From: a virus
Strand: one strand, 5' to 3'
DNA length: 64,000 nucleotides
IMG/VR virus record: IMGVR_UViG_3300029922_000001
Coordinates: 1-64,000 of that record
Each line of letters begins with the position of its first letter. Position 1 is the first letter of the stretch. Below, piece after piece: positions 1 to 7,541 of the stretch. The notes below the pieces were generated by a model. That model was given only the letters and a program-made list of their open reading frames with translations. It searched no databases and was not told the DNA's origin. Position numbers and translations under genes: made by a program.

Positions 1-1
1 T

Positions 2-112
2 TCCAATGGCGATCTATTTAAAGTCAAAATCCATCTCGATAATGTATTAGCCTTAGTTCATGATCATTATAAATTAAGATGTGATAAAATTTTTGTCGTG
101 GAAAAGGTATAA
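2..112 (+). CDS. C-terminal fragment of a repeat-family protein (partial)
   Basis: Only the last 36 codons are in the window, ending at TAA. The tail (GDLFKVKIHLDN, then HDHYKLRCDKIFVV) follows the C-terminus of the repeat protein at 4869-5756 (GDLYEVRIHLDD, then DSYHKIRCSKFTVV) position by position. It is therefore the end of a paralogue of that family. The upstream part, where LSEDFIREF-type repeats would be expected, is not visible. Function is unknown. Confidence 0.75.
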   Translation, partial: SNGDLFKVKIHLDNVLALVHDHYKLRCDKIFVVEKV

Positions 113-210
113 TGAACAATTACTCTAATGAATAATCTTGGTGAAGAGGAATTACAAATATCGCTTTTTAGAAAGCTGGGAGAAATATAAAATTGGGTTA
201 TAAAAGTACA

Positions 211-408
211 ATGGATGTCACAAGGGATCATGCTGAAAGTTTAATTAAGCATTATCTAGAACGTTTGAGTGACAAGGATCTATCTCTTATTCTGGATATA
301 GTTGCAGAAGCAACATTTGATCGACTATCTAATTTCTGTATTGTTCACGAAGATGGTCCAGATACTCGCTATTACATCATGGAACACGAAGAGTATGGAG
401 AAGTATAA
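211..408 (+). CDS. Small hypothetical protein
   Basis: A 65-residue acidic protein (starts MDVTRDHAE, ends EEYGEV) that I do not recognise. The frame extends back to a TTG at 193, but I choose the ATG at 211 because a TATAAA hexamer (199-204) ends 6 nt before it, the spacing seen at many starts here. The residues look like a compact helical protein without membrane segments. It is followed after 6 nt by the paralogous pair at 415 and 1105. Confidence 0.6.
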   Translation: MDVTRDHAESLIKHYLERLSDKDLSLILDIVAEATFDRLSNFCIVHEDGPDTRYYIMEHEEYGEV

Positions 409-414
409 TAAATC

Positions 415-1098
415 ATGACTTCAGATTATTATCTAGATAAGACGTTCACTGCTAGTGCAGGATATACCAGTAAAGAAGAAATTAAGAAAAATGCAAAAAC
501 GGTTGGTTTTTGGAAAGATGGACAAGATGTATCTAAATTAATTACCCCAGGTTGGAATGAAACTGATGAAGCTAAAAGTGTAGTTCGTTACATTGAAAAT
601 TCTCACAAGATTGAATGTTGGAAAGGATATGCTTGGGATAGAATGAAAGTTCGCAACCATTTAGGTGATGCCGATATGGTTACTCCAGATTTTAAATGGA
701 TTTTCCCAGAAATGCACGAATATTATATTCAAGAACATAGTATCCGTGTAGACAATGAAAATTTTATTAAAGATGCGGTGACATGGTGTAATCAATTAGA
801 TTACTGTTTAAGGAATAAAGATACGATCTTAGAGAGTGTAGTTAATAAAACCCTTTTGGAAAGACAAGGGAAACTTCATGAATACCGTTTACTGTGTAGT
901 AAACCTTATTTTAATGTAGATGTAGCAGAGTGCAAAAAGAAGCTTCAATATATTATTGAACTACTTGACACTGTGAAAGGCGGGTTATTTGCAGATGAAT
1001 ATCATATTTATGATAAAACCTCTATTACTGATACTGAAGAAGTTATTAAATATTTATTCAGATATAATCATCCATTATTGAAACTCATGAGGTTATAA
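415..1098 (+). CDS. Hypothetical protein, paralogue of the next gene
   Basis: A 227-residue soluble protein of unknown function. Its middle and C-terminal parts align with the following gene: both have a (D/L)xVTPD-type motif followed by a W-I-F stretch (here VTPDFKWIF), a patch of aromatic and acidic residues, and an end of the form (Y/F)xFxYNxPxL. The pair probably arose by tandem duplication, with extra N-terminal sequence here. TATAAT (404-409) ends 5 nt before the ATG, overlapping the end of the preceding gene, so a leaderless transcript is likely. No catalytic motif is evident. Confidence 0.75.
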   Translation: MTSDYYLDKTFTASAGYTSKEEIKKNAKTVGFWKDGQDVSKLITPGWNETDEAKSVVRYIENSHKIECWKGYAWDRMKVRNHLGDADMVTPDFKWIFPEMHEYYIQEHSIRVDNENFIKDAVTWCNQLDYCLRNKDTILESVVNKTLLERQGKLHEYRLLCSKPYFNVDVAECKKKLQYIIELLDTVKGGLFADEYHIYDKTSITDTEEVIKYLFRYNHPLLKLMRL

Positions 1099-1104
1099 TA
1101 AGTT

Positions 1105-1590
1105 ATGTTGCAATCTCTAGATATCAATTTGCATCAAAATTCGGATTTTGATGCAAATTCTTTAAAAACTGAAACCTTTCGAATGACTTTTCAAGAAGAA
1201 AAGTATGATATGGGTGAATGGCAAGCATATGATAAAGTAATTATGTATATGGATTATTCTAATGGTTTAATTTTTCATGATGGAAATGTTGATTTATTAA
1301 CACCTGATTGGAGTTGGATTTTTAATAATAAACAACGGTACAAAATGGAAACTGAATTCATAAAACCTAATCAAGAATTTATTGATGATGCTATAGCTTG
1401 GTTTGATGATTTGCAGTTTGTTTTAAACAATAAAGATGATATTTTTAATCATCCGCACAATCAGAAATTGTTTGCATTTTATCGTATATCTAAAGATGAT
1501 CAACTTATTGTGAATGCAGAAGAATTAATACACTTTATATTCAAATATAACTATCCTATTTTGGCTCAATTACAATTACCAAAACAATAA
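1105..1590 (+). CDS. Hypothetical protein, paralogue of the previous gene
   Basis: A 161-residue protein sharing the LLTPDWSWIF motif and the C-terminal FIFKYNYPIL signature with the gene at 415-1098. TATAAT (1094-1099) straddles the upstream stop codon and ends 5 nt before the ATG. A perfect 14-bp inverted repeat (1127-1158, TCGG loop) lies only 20 nt inside the gene and could affect early translation or elongation. Function is unknown. Confidence 0.75.
   Translation: MLQSLDINLHQNSDFDANSLKTETFRMTFQEEKYDMGEWQAYDKVIMYMDYSNGLIFHDGNVDLLTPDWSWIFNNKQRYKMETEFIKPNQEFIDDAIAWFDDLQFVLNNKDDIFNHPHNQKLFAFYRISKDDQLIVNAEELIHFIFKYNYPILAQLQLPKQ
1127..1158 (+). promoter_or_regulatory. Perfect 14-bp hairpin near the start of a coding region
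   Basis: ATTTGCATCAAAAT at 1127-1140 is exactly complementary to 1145-1158, with a 4-base TCGG loop. It lies inside the gene starting at 1105 and is not followed by a T-run, so it is not a standard terminator. A role in translation or attenuation is inference. Confidence 0.6.
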
Positions 1591-1626
1591 AGGATCTGTA
1601 ATCTTTCAGATAGTATATATTAAATT

Positions 1627-2079
1627 ATGTGGTATAGATTAGCAAAAGAAGAAAAAGAAAAGCTAAAACTTGGTGGACAAGAATTTCATGGTATTGATAT
1701 TTTTGTTGAGTTTCTAAAAGGCGACACCAGAACTAAAACCAATGAAGAAGGTAAAACCTGGAGTCGTGTTATGACTGCCGCATATGGCAGAATTTCTAAA
1801 ACAAAAGGCGCAGACGGTATGTGTATTGATATCTATGTTGGTGAAGACCTAGAAAGTAATAAAGTTTTCATTGTGGATCAAGTAGATAAAGAAGGTAAAT
1901 TTGATGAATGTAAAATAATGTTAGGTTGTTTTTCTCTTAAAAATGCTAAAGAAACATATTCTTCTAACTATCCCGATGATTTTAAAGTTGGAAAGATTTC
2001 AGAATGCACTATTGACGAATTTAAAGAATGGCTAAAAAAAGGCGATACTACAAAGCCAGGTGTTGAATATTTCAATTAA
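1627..2079 (+). CDS. Phage inorganic-pyrophosphatase-like domain protein
   Basis: A 150-residue protein. After a basic N-terminus (MWYRLAKEEKEK) it carries the pattern of the small phage domain annotated as an inorganic pyrophosphatase-like fold: a polar strand plus an RTKT turn, GKTWSRVMTAAYGRI, KGADGMCIDIYVG, VFIVDQVDKEGKFDECKIMLG, and a C-terminal helix around the YSSNYPDD segment. In Mu-like phages this domain occurs in or beside head-morphogenesis proteins. The enzymatic role is unproven, and so is this assignment in detail. TATATT (1616-1621) ends 5 nt before the ATG. Confidence 0.55.
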   Translation: MWYRLAKEEKEKLKLGGQEFHGIDIFVEFLKGDTRTKTNEEGKTWSRVMTAAYGRISKTKGADGMCIDIYVGEDLESNKVFIVDQVDKEGKFDECKIMLGCFSLKNAKETYSSNYPDDFKVGKISECTIDEFKEWLKKGDTTKPGVEYFN

Positions 2080-2131
2080 TATTAAAGCATATCCAACTAT
2101 TTTTATTTTTGTAAGTGAATTATAATAACTC

Positions 2132-2512
2132 GTGGATATTATTGTCACAACTCCTAAAACAGAAATGGAATCTGCCGCAGCAGAGGCTGAATTTATTAAA
2201 ATAACGGGAAGTGGTTATTATTATAGATTTTTTAAAACACTCCCCAAAATTAAAGTTGGGGATAAGGTTTTTTACACAGAAAATGGATTCATTACTGGTT
2301 TTGCCACAGTTGTAGATACTAGTAATGATGATAATGATTTTGAATGTGAAGCTACACAAAAAGCATTTTCTGGAAAATACGTTTCAATGGACGCAACAAC
2401 ATGGAAATGGGTTAAGCCGATTCCATATAAAGGATTCCAAGGATTTAGATATGCCAAAGATTTAGATTATGAAGTGGTTGGTGATTGGCGTGATGCTAAA
2501 CCTAAATCATAA
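2132..2512 (+). CDS. Hypothetical protein, possibly PUA/ASCH-like
   Basis: A 126-residue protein starting at GTG; TATAAT (2121-2126) ends exactly 5 nt before it, which supports this start. The centre reads as a small beta-barrel: FFKTLPKIKVGDKVFYTENG, then ITGFATVV, then KWVKPIPYKGFQGFRY. This resembles PUA-like/ASCH domains that bind modified nucleotides or RNA, but the resemblance is only by pattern. The last 46 nt overlap the end of the convergent glycosyltransferase gene. Confidence 0.5.
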   Translation: MDIIVTTPKTEMESAAAEAEFIKITGSGYYYRFFKTLPKIKVGDKVFYTENGFITGFATVVDTSNDDNDFECEATQKAFSGKYVSMDATTWKWVKPIPYKGFQGFRYAKDLDYEVVGDWRDAKPKS

Positions 2513-3249
2513 ATAGTCTTTGGAAGTGGTTCGTTCCATTTAATTGTTTTAAGAGTGTATTCATGATTGATGGTTAATAGATAATCAAAATCTTCATCCT
2601 TTACTGGTGGAATAATATCTTTACTCCAATAATCTATTTGACCCAAATCAAATAATCTATTATCATTAGCTTTGCAACGATCAAATAAAGCGTAATGGAA
2701 ATGATATGCATACACATTTTTATAATTACTTAGTAGTCTATGATCAAACCATAAGGGAGCATGATTACCCTTTTCTTGCCATTGAGCATAATCCTTATGA
2801 AATAGTTTAATTACTGTATTGTCATACCATCTATTATCAGTTGGAACTGATACTCTAACCGTAGATAAGTCTTTCCACATAGTGATCCAAGGAAAACCAA
2901 AAACTCTAGGCTGAGATAAGTTAAGTGTATCCATGAAATTATCGGAAAACATTTCATCAGCATCTAAACTAATGACCCATTTGTTTTTTAATTTAGACAA
3001 TCCGTAATTTCTAACCTTGCCTTCTTCCCATGTGTAAGATACACCACCAGTATCATATCTATCTAATTTAATTAAATCTGGATACATGACTCTGTATTTT
3101 TCTATTTCATCTAATGTTCCATCAGTAGATCCTGTATCTAGTAAGAAAATTTCATCTACCTTGTCTTTAAGGTGTTCAATATACAATTTGATGAAATGAG
3201 CTTCGTTTTTCACTGGTGTATATGCGCTAATCATAGGTTTCTTATACAT
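2467..3249 (-). CDS. Glycosyltransferase, family 2 (GT-A)
   Basis: A 260-residue GT-A type glycosyltransferase. The N-terminal nucleotide-binding strand (ISAYTPVKNEAHFI), the LLDTGSTDGTLDEI motif at about residue 35-50 and the metal-binding SLDADEMF motif near residue 95-102 are all visible, followed by aromatic acceptor-side sequence. In phages such enzymes modify host surface glycans, virion proteins or modified DNA bases; which applies is unknown. The gene is transcribed leftward, divergently from the GHKL ATPase gene at 3280, with GAGAAAAG as a possible ribosome site. Confidence 0.8.
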   Translation of the reverse strand: MYKKPMISAYTPVKNEAHFIKLYIEHLKDKVDEIFLLDTGSTDGTLDEIEKYRVMYPDLIKLDRYDTGGVSYTWEEGKVRNYGLSKLKNKWVISLDADEMFSDNFMDTLNLSQPRVFGFPWITMWKDLSTVRVSVPTDNRWYDNTVIKLFHKDYAQWQEKGNHAPLWFDHRLLSNYKNVYAYHFHYALFDRCKANDNRLFDLGQIDYWSKDIIPPVKDEDFDYLLTINHEYTLKTIKWNEPLPKTIYDLGLASRQSPTTS

Positions 3250-3267
3250 CTTTTCTCAGTGTGCGGG

Positions 3268-3273
3268 TATAAT
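3268..3273 (+). promoter_or_regulatory. TATAAT -10 element in the 3249/3280 divergent region
   Basis: TATAAT ends 6 nt before the ATG at 3280. The overlapping sequence ATAATA (3269-3274) reads TATTAT on the minus strand, so the same short patch could serve the leftward glycosyltransferase gene with a leader of about 19 nt. No good TTGACA is present at the usual distance. Confidence 0.5.
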
Positions 3274-3279
3274 AAACGC

Positions 3280-4872
3280 ATGATAAAGATCAAAGAATCA
3301 GCTTTGAAGCTGACAGGTTTAAAGAAATTTACACCCAAATCTGACAATAAGAACGTCATCACGTTTAACTCTACAATTGAATACGAAGGATATCGTCGTC
3401 AAAGAACTAGTTCCGTAAGTGTTTCTACTGCTTATGATAAAGCAATTCGCTTGGCAGAACCAATTGACAACAGTAGAGATGCTGGAGCCACAAAAGTTGA
3501 TGTTAAGTTGAAATCATCTTTAGTTGAAATTTCAGATAATGGACATGGTATTTCACCCTCTATTTTAAAGAAAACCTTACAAAAACAAGGTGCGCAAATC
3601 AAAACCCAAAATGATAAAATTGGACGTTATGGTTTTGGAATGAAAGATACTGCGATGTTGCTAGGTGCAACATTAATGGAAATTTACACCAATTATGAAA
3701 ACGAAATTCATATTGCTAATTATGATGTCGTAACTGGTAAAGTCCACATTTCTACCGTCGTTAATGGAAAACTTAATGGTACGACAGTGAACTTGGACAA
3801 ACTACCAAAGCAAGGTACAGTTGTCAAGTACCATTTACCTGTTCAGGATATTGGCAGAGACTTCTTCAACACTAATACAGTTAAGATGATTAGAGAGGAT
3901 TTGGAGTATATTTATCATCCGCTTAACGGCAAAATGACTATTGTTGTTAATGATATTACTTTAGATTTGAATAAGACAATTGCTGGTAAGCACCTAATGT
4001 CTAAAACATTGAATTTTGATAATGATGTTTTCAAATTCGATTTTTATATTTTAGATAAGACTGCTAGTGGCATTTGGAATGGTATGGAGACAGTTATTGA
4101 AGGTGAACGTGTTCTATCCTTTGGTGGCGATTTGGATAATATCTATAAGGTCAATTTTGCAAAAGGCAAATTCAAAGGTATTCTAAGTGTTCCAAAGACT
4201 ATGAATGTTGAAAATGTAACACCAAGCATTAATAAGGATCGTCTTTTGATTTCTAATCGCACCCTTAGAGGTAAAATGAGTGACATCATTGATGAAGCAT
4301 ATAAGCTGTTCCAGCAAGCCGAAAAGGAAGAAGAGGAAAACAAGATTTCTGCATTGGATAATCAAATTGTCAACATCTTAACTATGTTCGTTTCTAATAA
4401 TGTTCAGTTTTATGGTGGAAGCGGTGGTGGAAATGGATCTAAGAAGTCTAAGGACTCAACCGAAATTGAAGCTATGGTGGAAGGTGTTGAAACTGGTGAA
4501 AAGAAAGTTACAAATCCAAAGGGCAATCCAGATACATTAAAGCAAAATCTCAAGAAGATTCAAAATATTAATATTCAACCTATGTCATTGGGCATAGATG
4601 CTGAACCATATTATTTTGAGTATAACAATGAACAAAACAATGCGGCTATTATTCTTAATACCGATTCTTATATCTATCAATCTATTAAGATTAGAGAAAA
4701 GAAGAAAGAGTTCTCGGAATATTATGTTGTCATTGCTTCAGATTTCCAAGAAGAATTAAGTAACTTAATGATTAACAAGGAAACGCCAGCATATAAACAA
4801 ATTTTCAGACAGAACATGAATGCGATGGCTGGGAAAAGTATGACTGCAATTTCTAAGACACAGGAGCTATGA
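3280..4872 (+). CDS. GHKL (Hsp90/MORC-like) ATPase
   Basis: A 530-residue protein with a GHKL ATP-binding fold at the N-terminus: N-box EPIDNSRDAGA (residues 60-70), G1 box DNGHG (86-90) and G2 box GRYGFGMKDTAM (115-126). This order and wording resembles the MORC/HATPase_c_3 group rather than histidine kinases. A Gly/Ser-rich linker (GGSGGGNGSKKSK) separates it from a C-terminal domain I do not recognise. The open frame begins at 3172, but TATAAT 6 nt upstream supports the ATG at 3280. The stop overlaps the start of the next gene, implying co-translation. It may act as an ATP-gated clamp in DNA processing, defence or counter-defence. Confidence 0.75.
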   Translation: MIKIKESALKLTGLKKFTPKSDNKNVITFNSTIEYEGYRRQRTSSVSVSTAYDKAIRLAEPIDNSRDAGATKVDVKLKSSLVEISDNGHGISPSILKKTLQKQGAQIKTQNDKIGRYGFGMKDTAMLLGATLMEIYTNYENEIHIANYDVVTGKVHISTVVNGKLNGTTVNLDKLPKQGTVVKYHLPVQDIGRDFFNTNTVKMIREDLEYIYHPLNGKMTIVVNDITLDLNKTIAGKHLMSKTLNFDNDVFKFDFYILDKTASGIWNGMETVIEGERVLSFGGDLDNIYKVNFAKGKFKGILSVPKTMNVENVTPSINKDRLLISNRTLRGKMSDIIDEAYKLFQQAEKEEEENKISALDNQIVNILTMFVSNNVQFYGGSGGGNGSKKSKDSTEIEAMVEGVETGEKKVTNPKGNPDTLKQNLKKIQNINIQPMSLGIDAEPYYFEYNNEQNNAAIILNTDSYIYQSIKIREKKKEFSEYYVVIASDFQEELSNLMINKETPAYKQIFRQNMNAMAGKSMTAISKTQEL

Positions 4873-5756
4873 TGAAAAGATTTATTAAAGGATTGTATAA
4901 ACCAAATTACCCATGTGTTTTGTCAAGGTATTTTACAAATTTCAGTAAACTCAGAAAGATGAAAATTCTTTCTGAGGACTTCATAGTAGATTTCGCTGAT
5001 GATTTAGATTGGTTTTACCTAAGTGAAGAACAGCCTTTGTCTGAAGACTTCATTCGAAGATTTCAGGATAAAGTTAATTGGCATAATATATCTGAATCTC
5101 AGAAGTTATCAGAAGACTTTATTAGAGAATTTAAAGAAAAAGTTGATTGGTATTATATTTCAATGTATCAGAAGTTATCAGAAGATTTTATGAGGGAATT
5201 TCAAGATGAAATACACTGGCACTATGCGTGTAAACATCAAAAAATGTCCGTAGATTTCATGAGAGAGTTTAAGGATAATATGCTATGGGATTATGTATCA
5301 AAATATCAGAATTTATCAGAAAGCTTTAAACTTGAATTTAGTAATTTCCTTTTCAAGAGAATGTTAAATCCACAAAATAATTGGCTTTATCGCTCTGTGT
5401 ATTCTAAACGTCAGCACCTTTTGGATTATTATGAATTGGATGGTGATTATATTATCGCCTATAAAACTACTCGTAAAAATGGATATTCAGTATTCAATTT
5501 CCAGCATAGATATGAAGTTGGAAAGGAATATGAAGCACATTGTGATTTTAATGCCGATAATGAGGCTAGTTTTGGATTAAGTGCTTGGACTAGAGAAAAT
5601 GCATTAAGATATCATAGTCGTGGTGATCTTTATGAAGTTCGAATTCACCTTGATGATGCTGTTAAAGTGGATAGCTATCACAAGATTCGATGTTCAAAAT
5701 TCACAGTCGTAAGAAAACTAAAGATTAAACGTAGAGAAAGAAAAGCTTCAGACTAA
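4869..5756 (+). CDS. LSEDFIREF tandem-repeat protein with a C-terminal paralogous domain
   Basis: A 295-residue protein. Residues of about 30-155 contain five or six copies of a roughly 24-residue unit with consensus LSEDFIREFxxKVxWxxIS followed by 4-6 variable residues. About 120 C-terminal residues form a different domain (YEVGKEYEAHCDFNADNE, then GDLYEVRIHLDD) shared with the fragment at 2-112. The repeat also builds the gene at 17384-18028 and resembles repeats in other large phages and giant viruses, where function is unknown. An AGGAG site precedes the ATG, which overlaps the upstream TGA. The repeats probably form a helical solenoid for protein binding. Confidence 0.75.
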   Translation: MMKRFIKGLYKPNYPCVLSRYFTNFSKLRKMKILSEDFIVDFADDLDWFYLSEEQPLSEDFIRRFQDKVNWHNISESQKLSEDFIREFKEKVDWYYISMYQKLSEDFMREFQDEIHWHYACKHQKMSVDFMREFKDNMLWDYVSKYQNLSESFKLEFSNFLFKRMLNPQNNWLYRSVYSKRQHLLDYYELDGDYIIAYKTTRKNGYSVFNFQHRYEVGKEYEAHCDFNADNEASFGLSAWTRENALRYHSRGDLYEVRIHLDDAVKVDSYHKIRCSKFTVVRKLKIKRRERKASD

Positions 5757-5774
5757 TTAGTTTGAAGCTTTTCT
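5739..5774. terminator. Bidirectional terminator hairpin
   Basis: GAAAAGCTTCA pairs with TGAAGCTTTTC around an AT-rich centre, over the overlapping stop codons of the converging genes 4869-5756 and 5753-6553. A-runs on one side and T-runs on the other allow termination in both directions. Confidence 0.7.
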
Positions 5775-6553
5775 TTGAATCTTGATATTACATTGAGTAA
5801 ATGTACATTGAGTTTACTATCAATGTCGAGTTCGTCCCAGAGAGGTTGTACTGATTCTGGATACTTTGCTTCATAAAGTGAAGCCGCAATAGCCGCATTT
5901 GTGTCTGTGTCTCCACCAAAGCTAATTGCTAATCTAATTACCTCTTCAATGCTAGTGCCGTTGAAAAACGAATGTAGAATGACTGGCATACAAGCTTCAC
6001 AGCTTGCCATGTGTAATTTACTAATTTTCTTCTTGTTAACTGTTTTCCATTTATAATCGCTAGTTCTTTTAATGAAGTCATTAATATACTTTTTACTTTC
6101 ACCATTGCGAAGATAAAAAATGGCTGCTGCAATTGTATTACTAGCCATTAAAGATTCTTCATGTCTATGTGTATACATAATTGATTTAGTAACATTAAGA
6201 AGAGTTCGTTCAATGGTTTTTTCGGTGTGTCCGATTGGACTAATTCGCATAATACAGCCATTGCCATAACTATCTAATTTAGTCATTTTTTCATGTGATG
6301 GGGTTGATGCCCATGTTCTAAATGCTTTACCATATCCTAGCTTCGGATAGACTTCGTAATATGCTTTATAGTATTCAGCAAAATTTTCTGAAGTGGGTTT
6401 TGGAAATTCTAAAAGAACTTCGGCTGTAGCACAAGTAAGTGCTGTATCGTCTGTAAAGTGAATATTGGGTGTATTCATTTCGAAATTAATATCGACTTCT
6501 GGTTGTGCTTCGAATACACTACCGATAATATCGCCTAAAATAGCTCCGCGCAT
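5753..6553 (-). CDS. draG: ADP-ribosylglycohydrolase (DraG/ARH family)
   Basis: A 266-residue protein with the family's metal-binding motifs in order: MRGAILGDIIGSVFE at the start, HFTDDTALT, GNGCIMRISPIG, THRHEES, and AISFGGDTDTNAAIAA towards the end. The family removes ADP-ribose from proteins or small molecules using two Mg ions. A phage could use this to undo host ADP-ribosylation or in NAD turnover. The frame runs open further upstream, but the family N-terminus starts exactly at this ATG, which follows a minus-strand TATAAT (6560-6565) with a 6-nt gap. It is divergent from the peptidyl-tRNA hydrolase gene. Confidence 0.88.
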   Translation of the reverse strand: MRGAILGDIIGSVFEAQPEVDINFEMNTPNIHFTDDTALTCATAEVLLEFPKPTSENFAEYYKAYYEVYPKLGYGKAFRTWASTPSHEKMTKLDSYGNGCIMRISPIGHTEKTIERTLLNVTKSIMYTHRHEESLMASNTIAAAIFYLRNGESKKYINDFIKRTSDYKWKTVNKKKISKLHMASCEACMPVILHSFFNGTSIEEVIRLAISFGGDTDTNAAIAASLYEAKYPESVQPLWDELDIDSKLNVHLLNVISRFKEKLQTN

Positions 6554-6590
6554 TATGCTATTATACCTCAATATAAGATATAATAGAGGA
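6554..6590. promoter_or_regulatory. Divergent pair of leaderless promoters
   Basis: The 37 nt between the ATG of draG (minus) and the ATG of pth2 (plus) hold two TATAAT boxes. The minus-strand box (6560-6565) ends 6 nt before its ATG, and the plus-strand box (6579-6584) ends 6 nt before its ATG. Each promoter's -35 region would lie on the other's transcribed strand, so the two should interfere. GAGG at 6586-6589 is too close to the plus start to be a spaced ribosome site. Confidence 0.7.
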
Positions 6591-7055
6591 ATGGAAACTA
6601 AACAAGTCATAGTAGTAAGAACACAATACCCAGATGGGAAAGGTGGAACTAAAAAGCTTAGAACGGGAAAACTCATAGCTCAAGCGGCTCATGCTTCAAT
6701 GTCTTTTTTGACGCGAAGAATTAATGCTAGATTAAATAGTGTTTCATATAAAGATGTTGATGGTGAGCCAATTGCATATATTGTTGAAGGACCATTGTAT
6801 GCAAATTTTTGTTTAACTCCAGAAGAAGAACATTGGTTAGATAATTCTTTTAAGAAAATTTGTGTGTATGTTAATTCTGAAGAAGAATTATTAGATATTT
6901 ATAATAAAGCTAAAGAAGCTGGATTAGAAGTACATCTTGTTGAGGATTCAGGGCTTACGGAATTTCATGGAGAGAAAACTAATACTTGTCTTGCAATTGG
7001 TCCACATGAATCTTCTCGAATTGATGTAATTACTGGTCATTTACCTTTATACTAA
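6591..7055 (+). CDS. pth2: Peptidyl-tRNA hydrolase, Pth2 family
   Basis: A 154-residue protein of the archaeal/eukaryotic Pth2 type, not the bacterial Pth fold: KQVIVVRTQ near the start, RTGKLIAQAAHASM (the conserved Gly-Lys-x-x-AQ-x-x-HA segment), KICVYVNSEEELLDIYNKAKEAG, and the LVEDSGLTEF...TCLAIGP core. It hydrolyses peptidyl-tRNA and so recycles tRNA. Its position just before the phage tRNA array fits a tRNA-salvage role. The start is set by the leaderless-type TATAAT at 6579 and by the family N-terminus. Confidence 0.88.
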   Translation: METKQVIVVRTQYPDGKGGTKKLRTGKLIAQAAHASMSFLTRRINARLNSVSYKDVDGEPIAYIVEGPLYANFCLTPEEEHWLDNSFKKICVYVNSEEELLDIYNKAKEAGLEVHLVEDSGLTEFHGEKTNTCLAIGPHESSRIDVITGHLPLY

Positions 7056-7121
7056 TAATATGGATGAAAACATTTTAAAAGCAGAATACGATTTAATTAA
7101 CGAAAAAAGTCTCAAAAGACA

Positions 7122-7149
7122 TTGACAAAACCCAAAAAATGGGTATAAT
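7122..7149 (+). promoter_or_regulatory. Strong sigma70-type promoter
   Basis: TTGACA (7122-7127) and TATAAT (7144-7149) are separated by 16 nt. This is one of the few places here with a perfect -35 as well as a perfect -10. The start is expected near 7156, giving a short leader with TAAGGT before the ATG at 7171. Unlike most promoters here it makes a leadered mRNA. Confidence 0.8.
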
Positions 7150-7170
7150 AGAACAGTAAGGTCGAAAAAT

Positions 7171-7296
7171 ATGAAAGCAATCAACACTAATATGAATAGC
7201 GAAATGAATGAAGTTAACGCAAATGTAAATACTACATCTGCTTACCCATATCATCCATACCCCTATCATCCTAAGTGGCGAAACACTTTGGTTTAA
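7171..7296 (+). CDS. 41-residue peptide with a YPYHP repeat
   Basis: The frame encodes an Asn/Met-rich N-terminal half (MKAINTNMNSEMNEV) and a Tyr/Pro/His-rich C-terminal half containing YPYHPYPYHP and then KWRNTLV. It has its own strong promoter and its own terminator (7325-7361), so it is expressed as a single-gene unit directly ahead of the tRNA array. No homologue is recognised. The YPYHP tandem could bind metal, be a modified peptide core, or act as a host-takeover peptide; all are inference. No signal peptide or membrane helix is visible. Confidence 0.55.
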   Translation: MKAINTNMNSEMNEVNANVNTTSAYPYHPYPYHPKWRNTLV

Positions 7297-7324
7297 GACG
7301 ATTTACTAAAAATCAGATTCAACG

Positions 7325-7361
7325 AAAAGGGTTCTCGCTAGAAAAAGTGAGAACCCTTTTC
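7325..7361 (+). terminator. Intrinsic terminator after the 41-codon gene
   Basis: AAAAGGGTTCTC pairs with GAGAACCCTTTT around a 12-base loop and ends in a T-rich tract. It separates the short gene from the tRNA array, though tRNA transcription by read-through cannot be excluded since no clear promoter is visible between 7361 and 7385. Confidence 0.8.
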
Positions 7362-7384
7362 TGTTTTTGAAAATCAAATAAAAT

Positions 7385-7446
7385 GGTAAAGTACATCCGG
7401 TGATGAACCCGTTCTGTGAAAACGGGTGTGGGGATCGGCTACCCCA
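7385..7446 (+). tRNA. tRNA-like unit A, anticodon loop GTG (His?)
   Basis: A hairpin ACCCGTT-CTGTGAA-AACGGGT gives a canonical 7-base anticodon loop reading GTG (7416-7418). A minimal D-arm CATC-CGGT-GATG precedes it. After it comes GTGGGG-ATCGGCTA-CCCCAC, directly abutting the array's CGAGATAAAAT spacer. I cannot form a normal acceptor stem (only GGTA/TACC) or a normal T-arm. It is either a degenerate tRNA or a tRNA-like RNA processed with the array. Confidence 0.35.
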
Positions 7447-7459
7447 CGAGATAAAATAT

Positions 7460-7529
7460 CACAATATGGTGTTATGTTGACATACTTCCTGTGGTGGGAG
7501 AGATGTAAGTTCAATTCTTGCTGTTGTGA
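7460..7529 (+). tRNA. tRNA, anticodon probably GTG (His?)
   Basis: The acceptor stem CACAATA/TGTTGTG closes with A as discriminator, the D-stem is GTGT/ACAT, and the T-arm is GTAAG-TTCAATT-CTTGC. The anticodon arm is irregular: CTTCC/GGGAG leaves only a 6-base loop, TGTGGT. Taking the first T as position 33 gives GTG (7491-7493). CCA is not encoded; AC then CGAGATATA follows. Confidence 0.55.
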
Positions 7530-7541
7530 CCGAGATATATA

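Noticed and set aside
128-190. A 20-codon frame (MNNLGEEELQISL...) between the first fragment and the gene at 211
   Set aside because: It is too short, with no ribosome site and a -10 box at the wrong distance (14 nt); no support beyond an open frame.
7060-7125. A 21-codon frame (MDENILKAEYDLINE...) just after pth2
   Set aside because: It has no ribosome site or suitable -10 box and runs into the -35 of the 7122 promoter; probably a gene remnant or chance.
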